Source of the DNA: Halichoerus grypus | Lineage: Eukaryota > Chordata > Mammalia > Carnivora > Phocidae | Assembly: GCF_964656455.1 (NCBI RefSeq) | Contig: NC_135717.1 | Location: 153,687,793-153,751,792, forward strand | Direction of reading: 5' to 3' | DNA length: 64,000 nucleotides | Shown here: piece after piece, positions 11,667-23,200 of the stretch | Position numbering within the stretch: the stretch's first letter is position 1 | Layout of the letters: each line of letters opens with the position of its first letter | Notes under the pieces: generated by a model | The model's database searches: none | What the model saw: only the letters and a program-made list of their open reading frames with translations | What the model was told of the DNA's origin: nothing | Translations under genes and position numbers: made by a program

Positions 11667-11859
11667 TTTTTTTTTTTTAAAGATTTTATTTATTTTTTTG
11701 ACAGAGAGCAAGAGAGGGAACACAAGCAGGGGGAGCAGGAGAGTGAGGAGCAGGCTTCCCTCTAATCAGGGAGCCCGATGTGGGGCTCGATCCCAGGACC
11801 CTTGGACCATGACCTGAGCTGAAGGCAGACGCTTAACGACTGAGCCACCCAGGCGCCCC
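11667..11859 (-). mobile_element. SINEC
   Basis: Full antisense element, little diverged. Confidence 0.93.
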
Positions 11860-12077
11860 TCTTTTCTGTTTTCTTAAACTCTTGCTATTAAAATGTTAGG
11901 CCTCCTGATTTGATTTTCTAATTTTATTTTTCTTCTTTATTTATCTTTTGGTTATAGGTTTTCAGGGTGAGTTCCTCAACAACTTTATCTTCCAACCCTT
12001 CTAGTGAATTGCTTTGGCTATCATTTTTAATTTCCAAGGACAGTTCCTTGCTCCAAATGTCCGTTTTCAAAGCACCC

Positions 12078-14209
12078 AATAAGGTCAACTAATCTTTGAC
12101 AAAGCAGGAAAGAAAATCCAATGGAAAAAAGAGTCTCTTTTCAACAAATGGTGTTGGGAAAACTGGACAACAGCAACATGCAGAAAAATGAAACTGACCA
12201 CTTTCTTACACCATACACAAAAATAAATTCAAAATGGATGAAAGACCTACATGTGAGGCAGGAAACCATCAAAATCCTAGAAGAGTGCCGAAGCAACTTA
12301 TTAGACGTGTTGCTGGAGGCAAGAAACAAAAGCAAAAATGTTGGACCTTCATCAAGATAAAAAGTTTCTGCACAGCGAAGGAAACAATCAACAATACTAA
12401 AAGGCAGCCTATGGACTAAGAGAAGAAAGGGTTAGCATTCAAAGTTTATAAAGAACTTATCAAACTCAACACCTAAAAACAAATAATCCAGTTAAGAAAT
12501 GGGCAGAAGACATGAAAGACATTTTCCCAAAGAAGACACCAGATGGTTAACAGACACATGAAAAGATGCTCAACATTACTTTATCATCAGGGAAATACAA
12601 ATCAAAACCATGATGAGATACGACCTCACACCTGTCAGAATGGCTAAAATAAACAACACAGGAAACAACAGATGTTGGCGAGGATGCGGAAAAAGGGGAA
12701 CCCTCTTGCACTGTTGGTGGGAATGCAAACTGGTACAGCCACTCTGGAAAACAGTATGGAGTTTCCTATAAAGTTAAAAAGTAAATTACCCTACAACCTG
12801 GCAATTGCGCTACTAGGTATTTACCCAAAGGATACAAAAATACAGATTAGAAGGGGTACAGGCACCCCAATGTTTATAGTGTCATTATCAATAGCCAAAC
12901 TATGGAAAGAGTTCAAATGTCCATCGACTGATGAATGGATAAGGAAGATCATCAAAAAGAATGAAATCTCGCTATTTGTAATGATGTGGATGGAGCTAAT
13001 GTATTATGCTAAAGCAAAGTAAGTCAGTCAAAGATAAATACCATATGATCTCACTCATATGAACATATGGGAGGGGAAAAAAAAAGAGAGGGAAACAAAC
13101 CATAAGAGACTTTTTTTTTATTATGTTAATCACCATACATCATTAGTTTTTGATGTACTGTTCCATGATTCATTGTTTGCGTAAAACACCCAGTGCTCCA
13201 TGCAGAACGTGCCCTCTTTAATACCCATCACCACGCTAACCCATTCCCCCACCCCCCTTCCCCTCTAGAACCCTCAGTTTGTTTCCCAGAGTCCATTGTC
13301 TCTTATGGTTCGTCTCCCCCTCCGATTTCCTCCCCTTCGTTCTTCCCCTCCTATCTTTTTTTTTTTTTTAAACATATAATGTATTATTTGTTTCAGAGGT
13401 ACAGGTCTGTGATTCAACAGTCTTACACAATTCACAGCGCTCACCATAGCAGATACCCTCCCCAATGTCTATCACCCAGCCACCCCATCCCTCCCACCCC
13501 CCACCACTCCAGCAACCCTGTTTGTTTCCTGAGATTAAGAATTCCTCATATCAGTGAGGTCATATGATGCATGTCTTTCTCTGATTGACTTATTTCACTC
13601 AGCATAATACCCTCCAGTTCCATCCACATCGTTGCAAATGGCAAGATTTCATTCCTTTTGATGGCTGCATAATATTCCATTGTATATATATACCACATCT
13701 TCTTTAACCATTCATCTGTCGATAGACATTTTGGCTCTTTCCAGAGTTTGGCTATTGTAGACATTGCTGCTATAAACATTGGGGTGCACATACCCCTTCG
13801 GATCCCTAAAATTAACAAGTCAGGAAACAATAGATGTTGGCGGGGATGCGGAGAAAGGGGAACCTTCCTACACTGTTGGTGGGAACGCAAGCTGGTGCAG
13901 CCACTCTGGAAAACAGTATGGAGGTTCCTCAAAAAGTTGAAAATAGAGCTACCATATGACGCAGCAATTGCACTACTGGGTATTTACACCATAAGAGACT
14001 CTTAATGGTAGAGAACAAACTGAGGGTTGATGGAGGGAGGTAGGTGGGGGAGGGGCTGGATGGGGGATGGGTATTAAGGAGGGCACTTGTTATGATGAGC
14101 ACTGGGTGTTGCATATAAGTGAATTCTACTCCTGAAACTGATACTGCACTGTATGTTAACTAACTAGAATTTAAATAAAAATTTGAAAACAAACAACCCC
14201 TCCCGCCCC
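12078..14209 (+). mobile_element. 5'-truncated L1 (ORF2 3' part and 3' UTR) containing a nested L1
   Basis: Disrupted ORF2 C-terminal sequence runs from 12078, then the 3' UTR, broken at 13110 and resumed at 13988. Flanking direct repeats caaagcaccc (12068-12077) and caaagcatcc (14210-14219) mark the target site. Stops and frameshifts make it non-functional. Confidence 0.85.
13111..13987 (-). mobile_element. Younger L1 3' end with 5' inversion, nested in the L1 at 12078
   Basis: 13111 to about 13803 is antisense L1 (poly-T, 3' UTR, end of ORF2). About 13804-13987 is the next upstream ORF2 segment in opposite orientation, the twin-priming pattern. A 12-bp target duplication, accataagagac, lies at 13099-13110 and 13988-13999. 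Confidence 0.85.
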
Positions 14210-14219
14210 CAAAGCATCC

Positions 14220-15329
14220 TGTTCTCATTTAACGTCTACTTTCTTTCAAAATGTTAATTACCTTTGAGGGTGGATATTTTTCTGATCCCTGGATTTATTT
14301 GCCTGCCCTCAGCCCTAACAATGTCTGATCTCTTATGTATTGGAGATTTTCCTCAATTATTGGTGATCCTGGTTCTAAGTTCAAATTTAATAGTAGGCAA
14401 TATAGAGTTGAACAGAAACTGCATGTATACTTCTATGACTTGAAATTAGTGGGCTTCACTGAAGAATGATAAAGTGGCCAGCAGGCTTTTCATCAAGATA
14501 CAACCAAAAGTGAGTATCTGGAGATCTTTTCTCTAAGACCAATTAATTTCTCTGAAGAAGAAAACCCTGGCAGAGGAGCCTATACCCATGGCCAGCATTG
14601 TGAAAACATGATTGTGGAGCCCACATTCAGAATGCAGATTTTCACTTAACCCATATTTTCAACCCCATACATATCTAACCCAGGCTTTCTGTTATTCCTG
14701 GTGCCCTGTTAAGTCTGATCTTCCAGTTCAGTTGCTCAAGAAAATTAACCTCTGGCCCTCTGATCAAAAAGGTAGAAGGACAAAAAGTGGTCAGCTGGCT
14801 TAAGTAAGGGCAGGAAAAGGTAATTCAATGATTTTGTACACAGACTTGCAACCAATTTTTTTTTTTTTTTAAATGTCCCAAGCATCATCTCGGAATATGA
14901 GTACCAGTTCTTCCAAGTACTAAGCATCTTTTCTGAGGATACTGGCCTTTCTCACTGAACTGCCTTTTGCAGGCACTCAGAATAGAGCTTCCTTCGTTCT
15001 GGCTCTGCTAATAAGTCAGTTAGTCTTTATCGCATTTTGTTTTCCAAGAATTTACTGAATTCTCTTATCCTTTGATTTCTTGTTTCCTGTTTTATTTATC
15101 ATTGTGTGGTTACACTTTACTGCTATTTTACTGAAATTTCAGGAGAGAGAAAATAAATTAATAATCTGCAGTTTTAGAAGAAATTCTTCAAAGCGAATTG
15201 GAAATAGTCCTAAAATATTGGATATGGAAATGTTTTCCATGCATTTCCCTTCCTAGTTAATAAATCCTGTTAGAGATTTCTCAACAATAGAACAAATGGA
15301 TGACAAACACTGAACAAACAGGACTCTGA
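14220..15329. other. Intergenic, left of NR2C1
   Basis: Old repeat remnants near 14220-14460, then AT-rich sequence without a gene. Confidence 0.5.
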
Positions 15330-17051
15330 AATCAAATAAATGGACATTTTTAATGTAGTTCACATTTTAATATAGTTTTAAAAACACTTCCAAATATAAC
15401 TACAAATTTAATCAGGACAAATACCTGAAAGGAACATGTATCTTAATTAACCATTAGTACATTATTTTAAAGAATTATTTTCCTGAATCCTTGGCTTACT
15501 TCATTGGGTTTATAAAGATATAAACCTACTGAGTTTTTCATATGAATTATTTTGTACTAAATGTAGTTTTTCCTAGTTGATAATTATAAATAAACCTGTT
15601 GATAAAAATCACATTTTAAATAGGGAAAAAAGTTTCCCTTAATAAGTTGGTAAAGACTGTAAGTTGATACTTTTAAACTTCTGATTTACTATAAAGTAGC
15701 AATTTGTAAAATCCACACCCTCCCCTAAATTCAGCTTTTCTATTGCAAAAATCTTTATAAAAAATGTACTCTGAGTGCAATAAAATCTCCGTATTTGTTT
15801 TTTTTTAAATCAACACACAGACATACCAAAATAATTCATCATGACAATCAGAGCAAAGAAAGATTTAACAGTCTCAGTTTTGCTAAGGAAAACATTACTG
15901 TGGAAGGCATCCAAGGAGTCTAAAATGGTTTTGCTGTGGCAACAAGGCTTCAGGCTGATGCTCATACTACTGTTAAAACAGCTTTCCCCCCTTTAGAGTG
16001 AAACATCAGTGCATATTCCTTTACATATTAAAAAACTTAAATTTTTAAAAATTATCAATCTGCTTTAAAATAATTGTTTAACTCACCTTGAAAACACAGA
16101 TTGGCTATGATAAATCCATTATTTAACAAACTGGGTATTTCTAATGACCTAAAAGAAAAGGGCTAAAACTCACTGAAGGGTCAGGAAGTTCTAACTCAGG
16201 TCCGAAAAGAGGGAGAGAAGTCCAATGCTTTTTGTGGAATGGAAGAGCAACAATTTTAATGTCTATTTTAAAATATTGAAACATTTTGGGCTCAGTCTCT
16301 ACTACTTTTAAAACACAGCAGTAAACCAAAAATATTAAAACATGAACCCTATCTCATTCTCAAAAACAATTTTCTGCTACATACATAAATAAAAAGTGCT
16401 TGTAACTAATAATATACAACACTAAAAAAAGTCTTGAGATCATGTAGGCTTATGTCTCATTGCCAGCAATGAGACTGGTATATGCTAGGGTGCCGTAATA
16501 TTTACAAAAGACAAAAAATATATATATATTTAATTAATATTTCCTATGGTTCTAATGTTATCATCATACCATTGAGCATAAAATAATCTTTTACATGGTA
16601 ATTAAAACAAACAGATTATATTATGGAAGAGTAAACTGCAGGAAATCCTCCTTAGGGATTTCTGAAGATTAAATGTTTGTACTAGTTCATAATGAAAACA
16701 TGAATAGAACACAATTCTGGAAAAAAAAAAAGACTAATTTATTTGTTTTATAAGATAAAATATAATAAGTGATCTTAGTTTAGATGCCAAGAAGTGATAG
16801 CGTAGGGTGTCATCCTAACCAAGAATAAATTCATAGTATTTCTTAGTCACTTAAGACAGGAAGGGAAATTCTAATTCCTGCCACCTGCCCAGTCACTTCA
16901 AAAATTCTTAGGAAGTTAAAATAAAAACACCTTGGGTTTTTGGTTACTCTTTAAAGTCAAAATTTTCCGATACCCTGGAAGCAATGAGTTCAATTTGGTG
17001 TCTTCTTGTGTTCTGGGAAACAACAGTAAGTTTATACTAACATCTCAGCCT
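15330..17051 (-). other. NR2C1: Probable NR2C1 3' UTR (extent uncertain)
   Basis: The 1.7 kb after the stop codon is AT-rich and free of recognisable SINEs or L1. Several minus-strand poly(A) signals occur. An AATAAA at 16743-16738 would give a short UTR. An ATTAAA near 15353-15348, followed by a T/G-rich stretch, would give a long one. The sequence does not decide between them. Confidence 0.4.
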
Positions 17052-17226
17052 TCAGATGCTGTGACCGATTATTTGTGAGTTATAATCTGCAGGCTCCATT
17101 TTTAAAATATGTGGGATGACACTGTCAATTCGTACATTGCCAATGAGACCTTTGAAAAACAATTCTTCAGTGATGGTAGCATTCATCAATCTCAAAGCAG
17201 GCAATCTGAGTAGCAGTCTGGACAAC
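17052..17226 (-). CDS. NR2C1: NR2C1 exon 14: last coding exon, residues 548-605 and stop
   Basis: The acceptor is TTTTTAG|G. It encodes [14 protein letters not shown], the ITEELFF segment and the C-terminal helix region ending NSQIIGHSI, then TGA at 17054-17052. Confidence 0.97.
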
Positions 17227-20200
17227 CTAAAAAGGGGAAGGAAAAACAAGGGTGTAAATCCAAAAGAGATTTAGTAGAAAAATAGAGGAGTAATTTCTGC
17301 ATGTATATTGGTTGTGGTCTAATTTAATAAAGATCTAATTTTAAAAAGTTAAAAAATAAAAACTTAAGTATTCTCAGCCTTAGAGGGTATGACAATCATC
17401 TGGATATAAATGCAGTCCAACAGACTTGATAGGAAAGCTTTGCTCTTAACTACTATACTGTGTTGCCTCCACTTGGCTGAACGGACCATGGAACTAATAA
17501 GTTATTTATTTTAAAAAATATTTATTTATTTTAGAGAGAGCACATGTGCACACACGAGCACTGCGGGGGAGGGGGCAGAGAGGGAGAGAGAGAGAGAGAG
17601 AATCTCAAGTAGACTCCCCACTGAGCTTGGAGCCCGACACGGGCCCATCCCACGACCCTGAGGGTCATGACCTGAGCTGAAATCAAGAGTTGGACGCTCA
17701 ACCAACTGAGCCACCCAGGCGCTCCACCATGGAACTAAGTTATTAAAGCACAGATCAAATTATACATTTAAGAATGGCTTAGAGATTCAGTTGAGGTTGT
17801 AAGAACAGCAATGTTCTGTGTTATCAGGACACATGGGGCTCAGTGGTAATCAAAAAACAAATGGAAATGGTAAAACAGGCAATAGTTATTACTGGGAAGA
17901 CTGGGGAAGAGCACAGAATATGGAATCAAGACCACTGGGTTCAAATCTTGATTCAACTACCCCTCCACCTATGTGAACGCATGTTAGCCACTTACTCCTG
18001 GTCTCTCTGTGTTGTGGTAAAGATTAATGAAATGATTCCTGCCAGTTTCTGTGCTACTGAGGATCTTAAAGGCAAAACCATACTTTGCATAAGGTATAAG
18101 CTGAAAACTCCTATCCAAAGTTAATTTATTATATTATTATTTTTTTAAAAGATTTTATTTATTTATTTGACAGAGAAAGACAGCGAGAGAGGGAACACAA
18201 GCAGGGGTAGTGGGAGAGGGAGAAGCAGGCTTCCTGCTGAGTAGGGAGCCCAATGTGGGGCTCGATCCCAGGACCCTGGGATCATGACCGGAGCTGAAGG
18301 CAGATGCTTAACGACTGAGCCACCCAGGTGCCCCCAAAGTTAATTTATTATTTTTAAATAAATCAGAATATAAGAAACTGAGAGAGTTCAGAGATCAATC
18401 AAAGCACCTGGAACCTACTGGAACAGAGGTCAGCCAACAGCTATATGTCAAGAAGGAGGAAAAATTTAAATACTATATTTGTTTGTACAATGAGGTATAA
18501 AACAATTTTAGAGACTTTAAAAAACTGAGAACAATCATAACAAAACCACCACCAACAAAAAAAACCAACTTTCTGAAAAGCTTGGGTATATGTATCCCTC
18601 TTGTATTCTAAGGCCTTGCACTCTAACATTTGTGACCAATCGAAAACAGGATTAAGTCACTTTTTTTTTTTTTTTAAGATCTTATTTATTCATTTGTCAG
18701 AGAGAGAGAGAGCGCACAGGCAGGGGGAGCATCAGGCAGAGGGAGAAGAAGGATCCCTGCTGAGCAAGCAGCTCGATGTGGGACTCGATCCCAGAACCTT
18801 GGGATCATGACCTGAGCCGAAGGCAGATGCTTAATCAACCGACTGAGCCACCCAGGCATCCCTAGTCACCTTCCTATAGCCACTAGTCTCCTCTTCAAAT
18901 TACCCAGTTCCTATTTGTTCTTACCACGTGAGCTGCAGGAATAAAACTGGTAGGAAGCAGGGTAGGAAAACTGATTAGATAAACTAAAGGTGATTTTCAT
19001 GATGGAACTGGCTTATCAATCTATTATTTATTATCTGTAAACAATTGTTTTATGTAAAACATTCTTTTATTAGTACGAAGCATGTTAATTTAATAATCTT
19101 AGTAAACATTTATATAGTCCTTATTATATATTACATATATGTTACACTATATGCAATACGATATACTATACAATAGGCAGTGTTCTAAGCTATTTACATA
19201 TATCAACTGATTTAATCATTATACTAATTGTGGGTACTATTATCTACATTTTACAGACAAAGAAACTGAAACACAGAAGTTGAGTAACTTGCCCACGGTC
19301 ATACAGCTAGTAAGTGATGGGGTCAGGAGTAGAGCCGTGGTATTCTGGCTCTGCCAGCCACGTGCTAGCAGAACTACTCTCCAATACTGTTCCTCTTAAA
19401 AACTGAGTTGGATCTTATTAAAAAAAAATTTCTTTTCAAGGGATATTGGCAAGAAATATCTTGGTAGAAATATCATAAACCAAATTCCTAATTATTTATA
19501 AAATAGTCAAATGGTGTTTTTATTCATTCATTCCTGTTTTTTCCCTTTCACTAATAAAATCCTTTATTTGGGGCTCCTGGGTAGCTCAGTTGTTAAGCGT
19601 CTGCCTTTGGCTCAGGTCATGATCCCGGGGTCCTGGGATCGAGCCCCACATCGGGCTCCCTGCTCAGCGGGAAGCCTGCTTCTCCCTCTCCCACTCCCCC
19701 TGCTTGTGTTCCCTCTCTCACTGTGTGTGTGTCTCTCTCTCTCTGTCAAATAAATAAATAAAATCTTTAAAAAAATAAAATAAAATCCTTTATTTCATCT
19801 GAAGAAAATAGTTTGGGCACTAGAGCCAGACAACCTGAGCTCACAGGCAGGCCCTGCCATCTGTATGTGACCCTGAGCAAGTTATTTAACCTCTCTCTGC
19901 TCAAGTCGTCTTCTATAAATTGTAAGAAATGCATGAAATACTACTGTAAATCACTTGCAACAATGCACTACTGCTTTTAATAGGATTAGCTATTTCAAAG
20001 GTCCATGCTGACTAAAACACTGATATACTCTTGGAAGGGAAAATAATGAAATAGATTCATAAAAAATTTTAAGATGGATTTAATTAAATAGTATTTAACT
20101 TTTAGATACCTGTAGGTGTCATCTGGGTATGTTTTGGTTATATAATCTTGGAATTCCACATATGCCTTTTCCTGAAATTTCTCAATTTGTTCCATGTTTT

Positions 20201-23200
20201 CTAGGCCTGGATGATCTGAAACATTAAAGAATATTTGTTACCCTAGTTCTGAATGTTCATTTAATAAGACACAGAGAGATGAGATAGAAGGGGGTGGGAA
20301 GAACAGTTCAGTCAAAAAAAAAAAAAAAAAGCGCTATCCTATGCGTGGTTCTCTCACTCCACAAATGTATTTAGTAACCCACCTACTAAATGCCAGACAC
20401 TCTACTTTAAACCCTTTAAAAAATTTATTTTAAAAAATATTTTATTTATTTATTTGAGAGGGAAAGAGAGAGAGTATGAGTGGGGGGGAAGGGCAGTGGG
20501 AGAGGGAGAAACAGACTTCTAGCTGAGCAGGGAGCCCCATGTGGGGCTCAATCCCAGGACCCCGGGATCATGACTGGAGCTGAAGGCAGACACTCAACCA
20601 ACTGAGCCACCCAGGTGCCCCTGTACTTTAACCCTCATAATGATTTTGTCTCATATACATATTCTAAAATGTAAATAAATGAGATCACTGGTTTCTACTA
20701 AAATAGTTTTCTCTATTCCAAAAGTCATGGAAGGGAGTTTGATCATTTTGCTTCAACAGGAACCAAAAAATAAAATGACATAGCTTAGTGAAATATCTGC
20801 AGATTACATTCTACACTACTTTTTTCATAAGAACCTCCCCATCATTGTTAGGTAAAAAGATACTTCTGAAATTATCAAAGAATGGACAGTATCTCTATCA
20901 GAAAAACTGTAACACAGAAACACAAAATAATATATATAAACATTTCAATAATCACTACAAAATTGCACAAAAATGGGAATATTAAGAGAACTTCAATAAA
21001 ATTATGCCTAACTTAGGCAATATTGAAAAACATGGAAAGCTCTGCTCTGACTAAAGAGAATAAAAAATAAATAGAAAATATTGGGAATACTTAATAAAAT
21101 TATACTAAATCAAATCTATGTTCTTTCAATTTTAAGGTAAATGAAGGTGGCAAATTGGTTGTGATTAAAATGGAAATACATGTTATTAACTTACATGAAA
21201 CTCTTAAGAAACAGGAAAAAAAAGCTTTAATTGTCATATTAGTATCACTGAGTTTAAGAAGCAGGTTTCCTCATATAATTTTATTATGATGCACAGGAAT
21301 AGACATACCAAAATAAAAAATACAGGGTCTAAGAGAATAGTCAATTTTTCTTATTCATAAATTGATCATTGAGCTTACTGTCATTTTACTGTATGTGAAA
21401 GCTAGAAACTGGCAGGAAAATAAGAGACATTTTTCTATTTGTTGGTAACTCTAATAAGATGTTTAGAAGTTTAACCCATTAACAAACCAATACTCACCTT
21501 TCATTTGCCTTCTCATGATGCCTACCAAAATATGCCTAAGAATTCAAATATTGATGTGAACATAATTATGTCATTTCAATGATTTCTTCAACTTTCCTCT
21601 TCATACCTAGATCAATGTCTAATATCCATAAAATTCACTGATTTAAAGTGTGTAATTCAATAGTTTTTCGTAGATTCAGAGCTGTGCAACCATCATTACA
21701 ATTGAATTTTAGAATATTTTTGTCATCCCAAGAGAAATTCTGTGCCCATTGGCAGTCACTTCCCATGCTCCCCCTCCTTAGTCCCTGGTAGCCACTAATC
21801 TAGTTTATGTCTCTACAGACTTGCCTATTCCAGACATTTCATATAAATGGAATCATATAAAATGTGGTCTCTTGTGACTGGCTTCTTTCACTTAGTGTAC
21901 TGTTTTCAACCACGGTGTAGCATGTACCAGAATTTCATTCCTTTTTATGGCTGATACCCCACCGTCTGGAGATATTACATCTGGTTTATTCATTTGTTGA
22001 TGGACACTTGGGTTGTTTCCACTTTCAGTGCATCCTTTCACATTCCCACCAGCAATGTATGAGATTCCCCCAATATTGTGTTTTAAATAAGAAAGAAATG
22101 TTTATGTACCTGGACTGAAGAGTACTATTGCCTTCAGGTAGGCATATTCATATCCATCAATGCAGAGTTTAACCATGCTGTTACAGAACTCCTGTAGTTT
22201 AAAGATGTGCTCCATCAATAATTTTCTTCTTTCTGTTGACATTTTATCTTTAATTAAAAACAAACAAACGAAAGCTTCTAGTTTTTGGCTAAAATGTATG
22301 ACTATTTTTACTCAATATATTTCCTTCCCACTAATTTCTAGCTTTGAATATAACCAAGCTGTGAATGTTTAAAATTCATTATCTCTGCAAGTAAAGATGA
22401 AACTTGTGATCTTCAGACATTGCTCATTCAAGGAAAAAAACAAGTTGTTAGAAAAAAAAAAAAAAAACCCCAAGAAATTTAGTGTTTCAAGATATATCTT
22501 TGAGAAGATAAGCTGTAAAGATAACCTCCTGAAAAACTAGCCTATAGAAGACTAAAATTTTGGTAACAAGACTTTATTTAAGCTTGTAATTGGTTGGAAA
22601 AAATGAGCAAAAGCACCTAGATTTTTTAAAGTTCCCAACACTATTAAAATAAAAACACTTAGCAAAAAAACACTGCCAAGACCAAAGAAAAGTTGAGTAT
22701 AATAAAGTTTTATAATAACTTTTAAAATTTATTGTGTTTATGTTTAAAACACATCTGACTAGTCAACCACAGCTTTAATGAAGTAGGCTATATATAACCC
22801 ATTACAAATTCATGCGAAATGAATCAAGACCAGGAGTCCATAAATAAGATGGAATGTCGTGCTACCTTCTAGCAGATCTACTGCTGATGACATTTTAAGG
22901 TGATTTTTCTGCCTCAAACAGGAAGTGGAGGCAGATGATTTAAAAATAACGCAAAACAATGAGAAATGGGACATGCTAAGGAAATAAAACATGATTCCCA
23001 ATTTGTAAATTATTCCTAAATTCAAAAAGCAGTTCTTCCCATGCTCATGGTTAGTCACAAGCCAATTTAAAATTAAACATTTATAAATCAGTGACCGCCC
23101 GTGTCCTCAATTAAAGCCGTAATCACCACGGCATCAAGAAAAGGAAAAAAGTAAAGATTGCTCTGTTTAAGTGAAAGAATATATCCCAATGAACTGATAA

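Noticed and set aside
12672..14005. Open frames resembling reverse-transcriptase-related protein ends.
   Set aside because: They are pieces of truncated, inverted and frameshifted L1 ORF2 copies, not genes.
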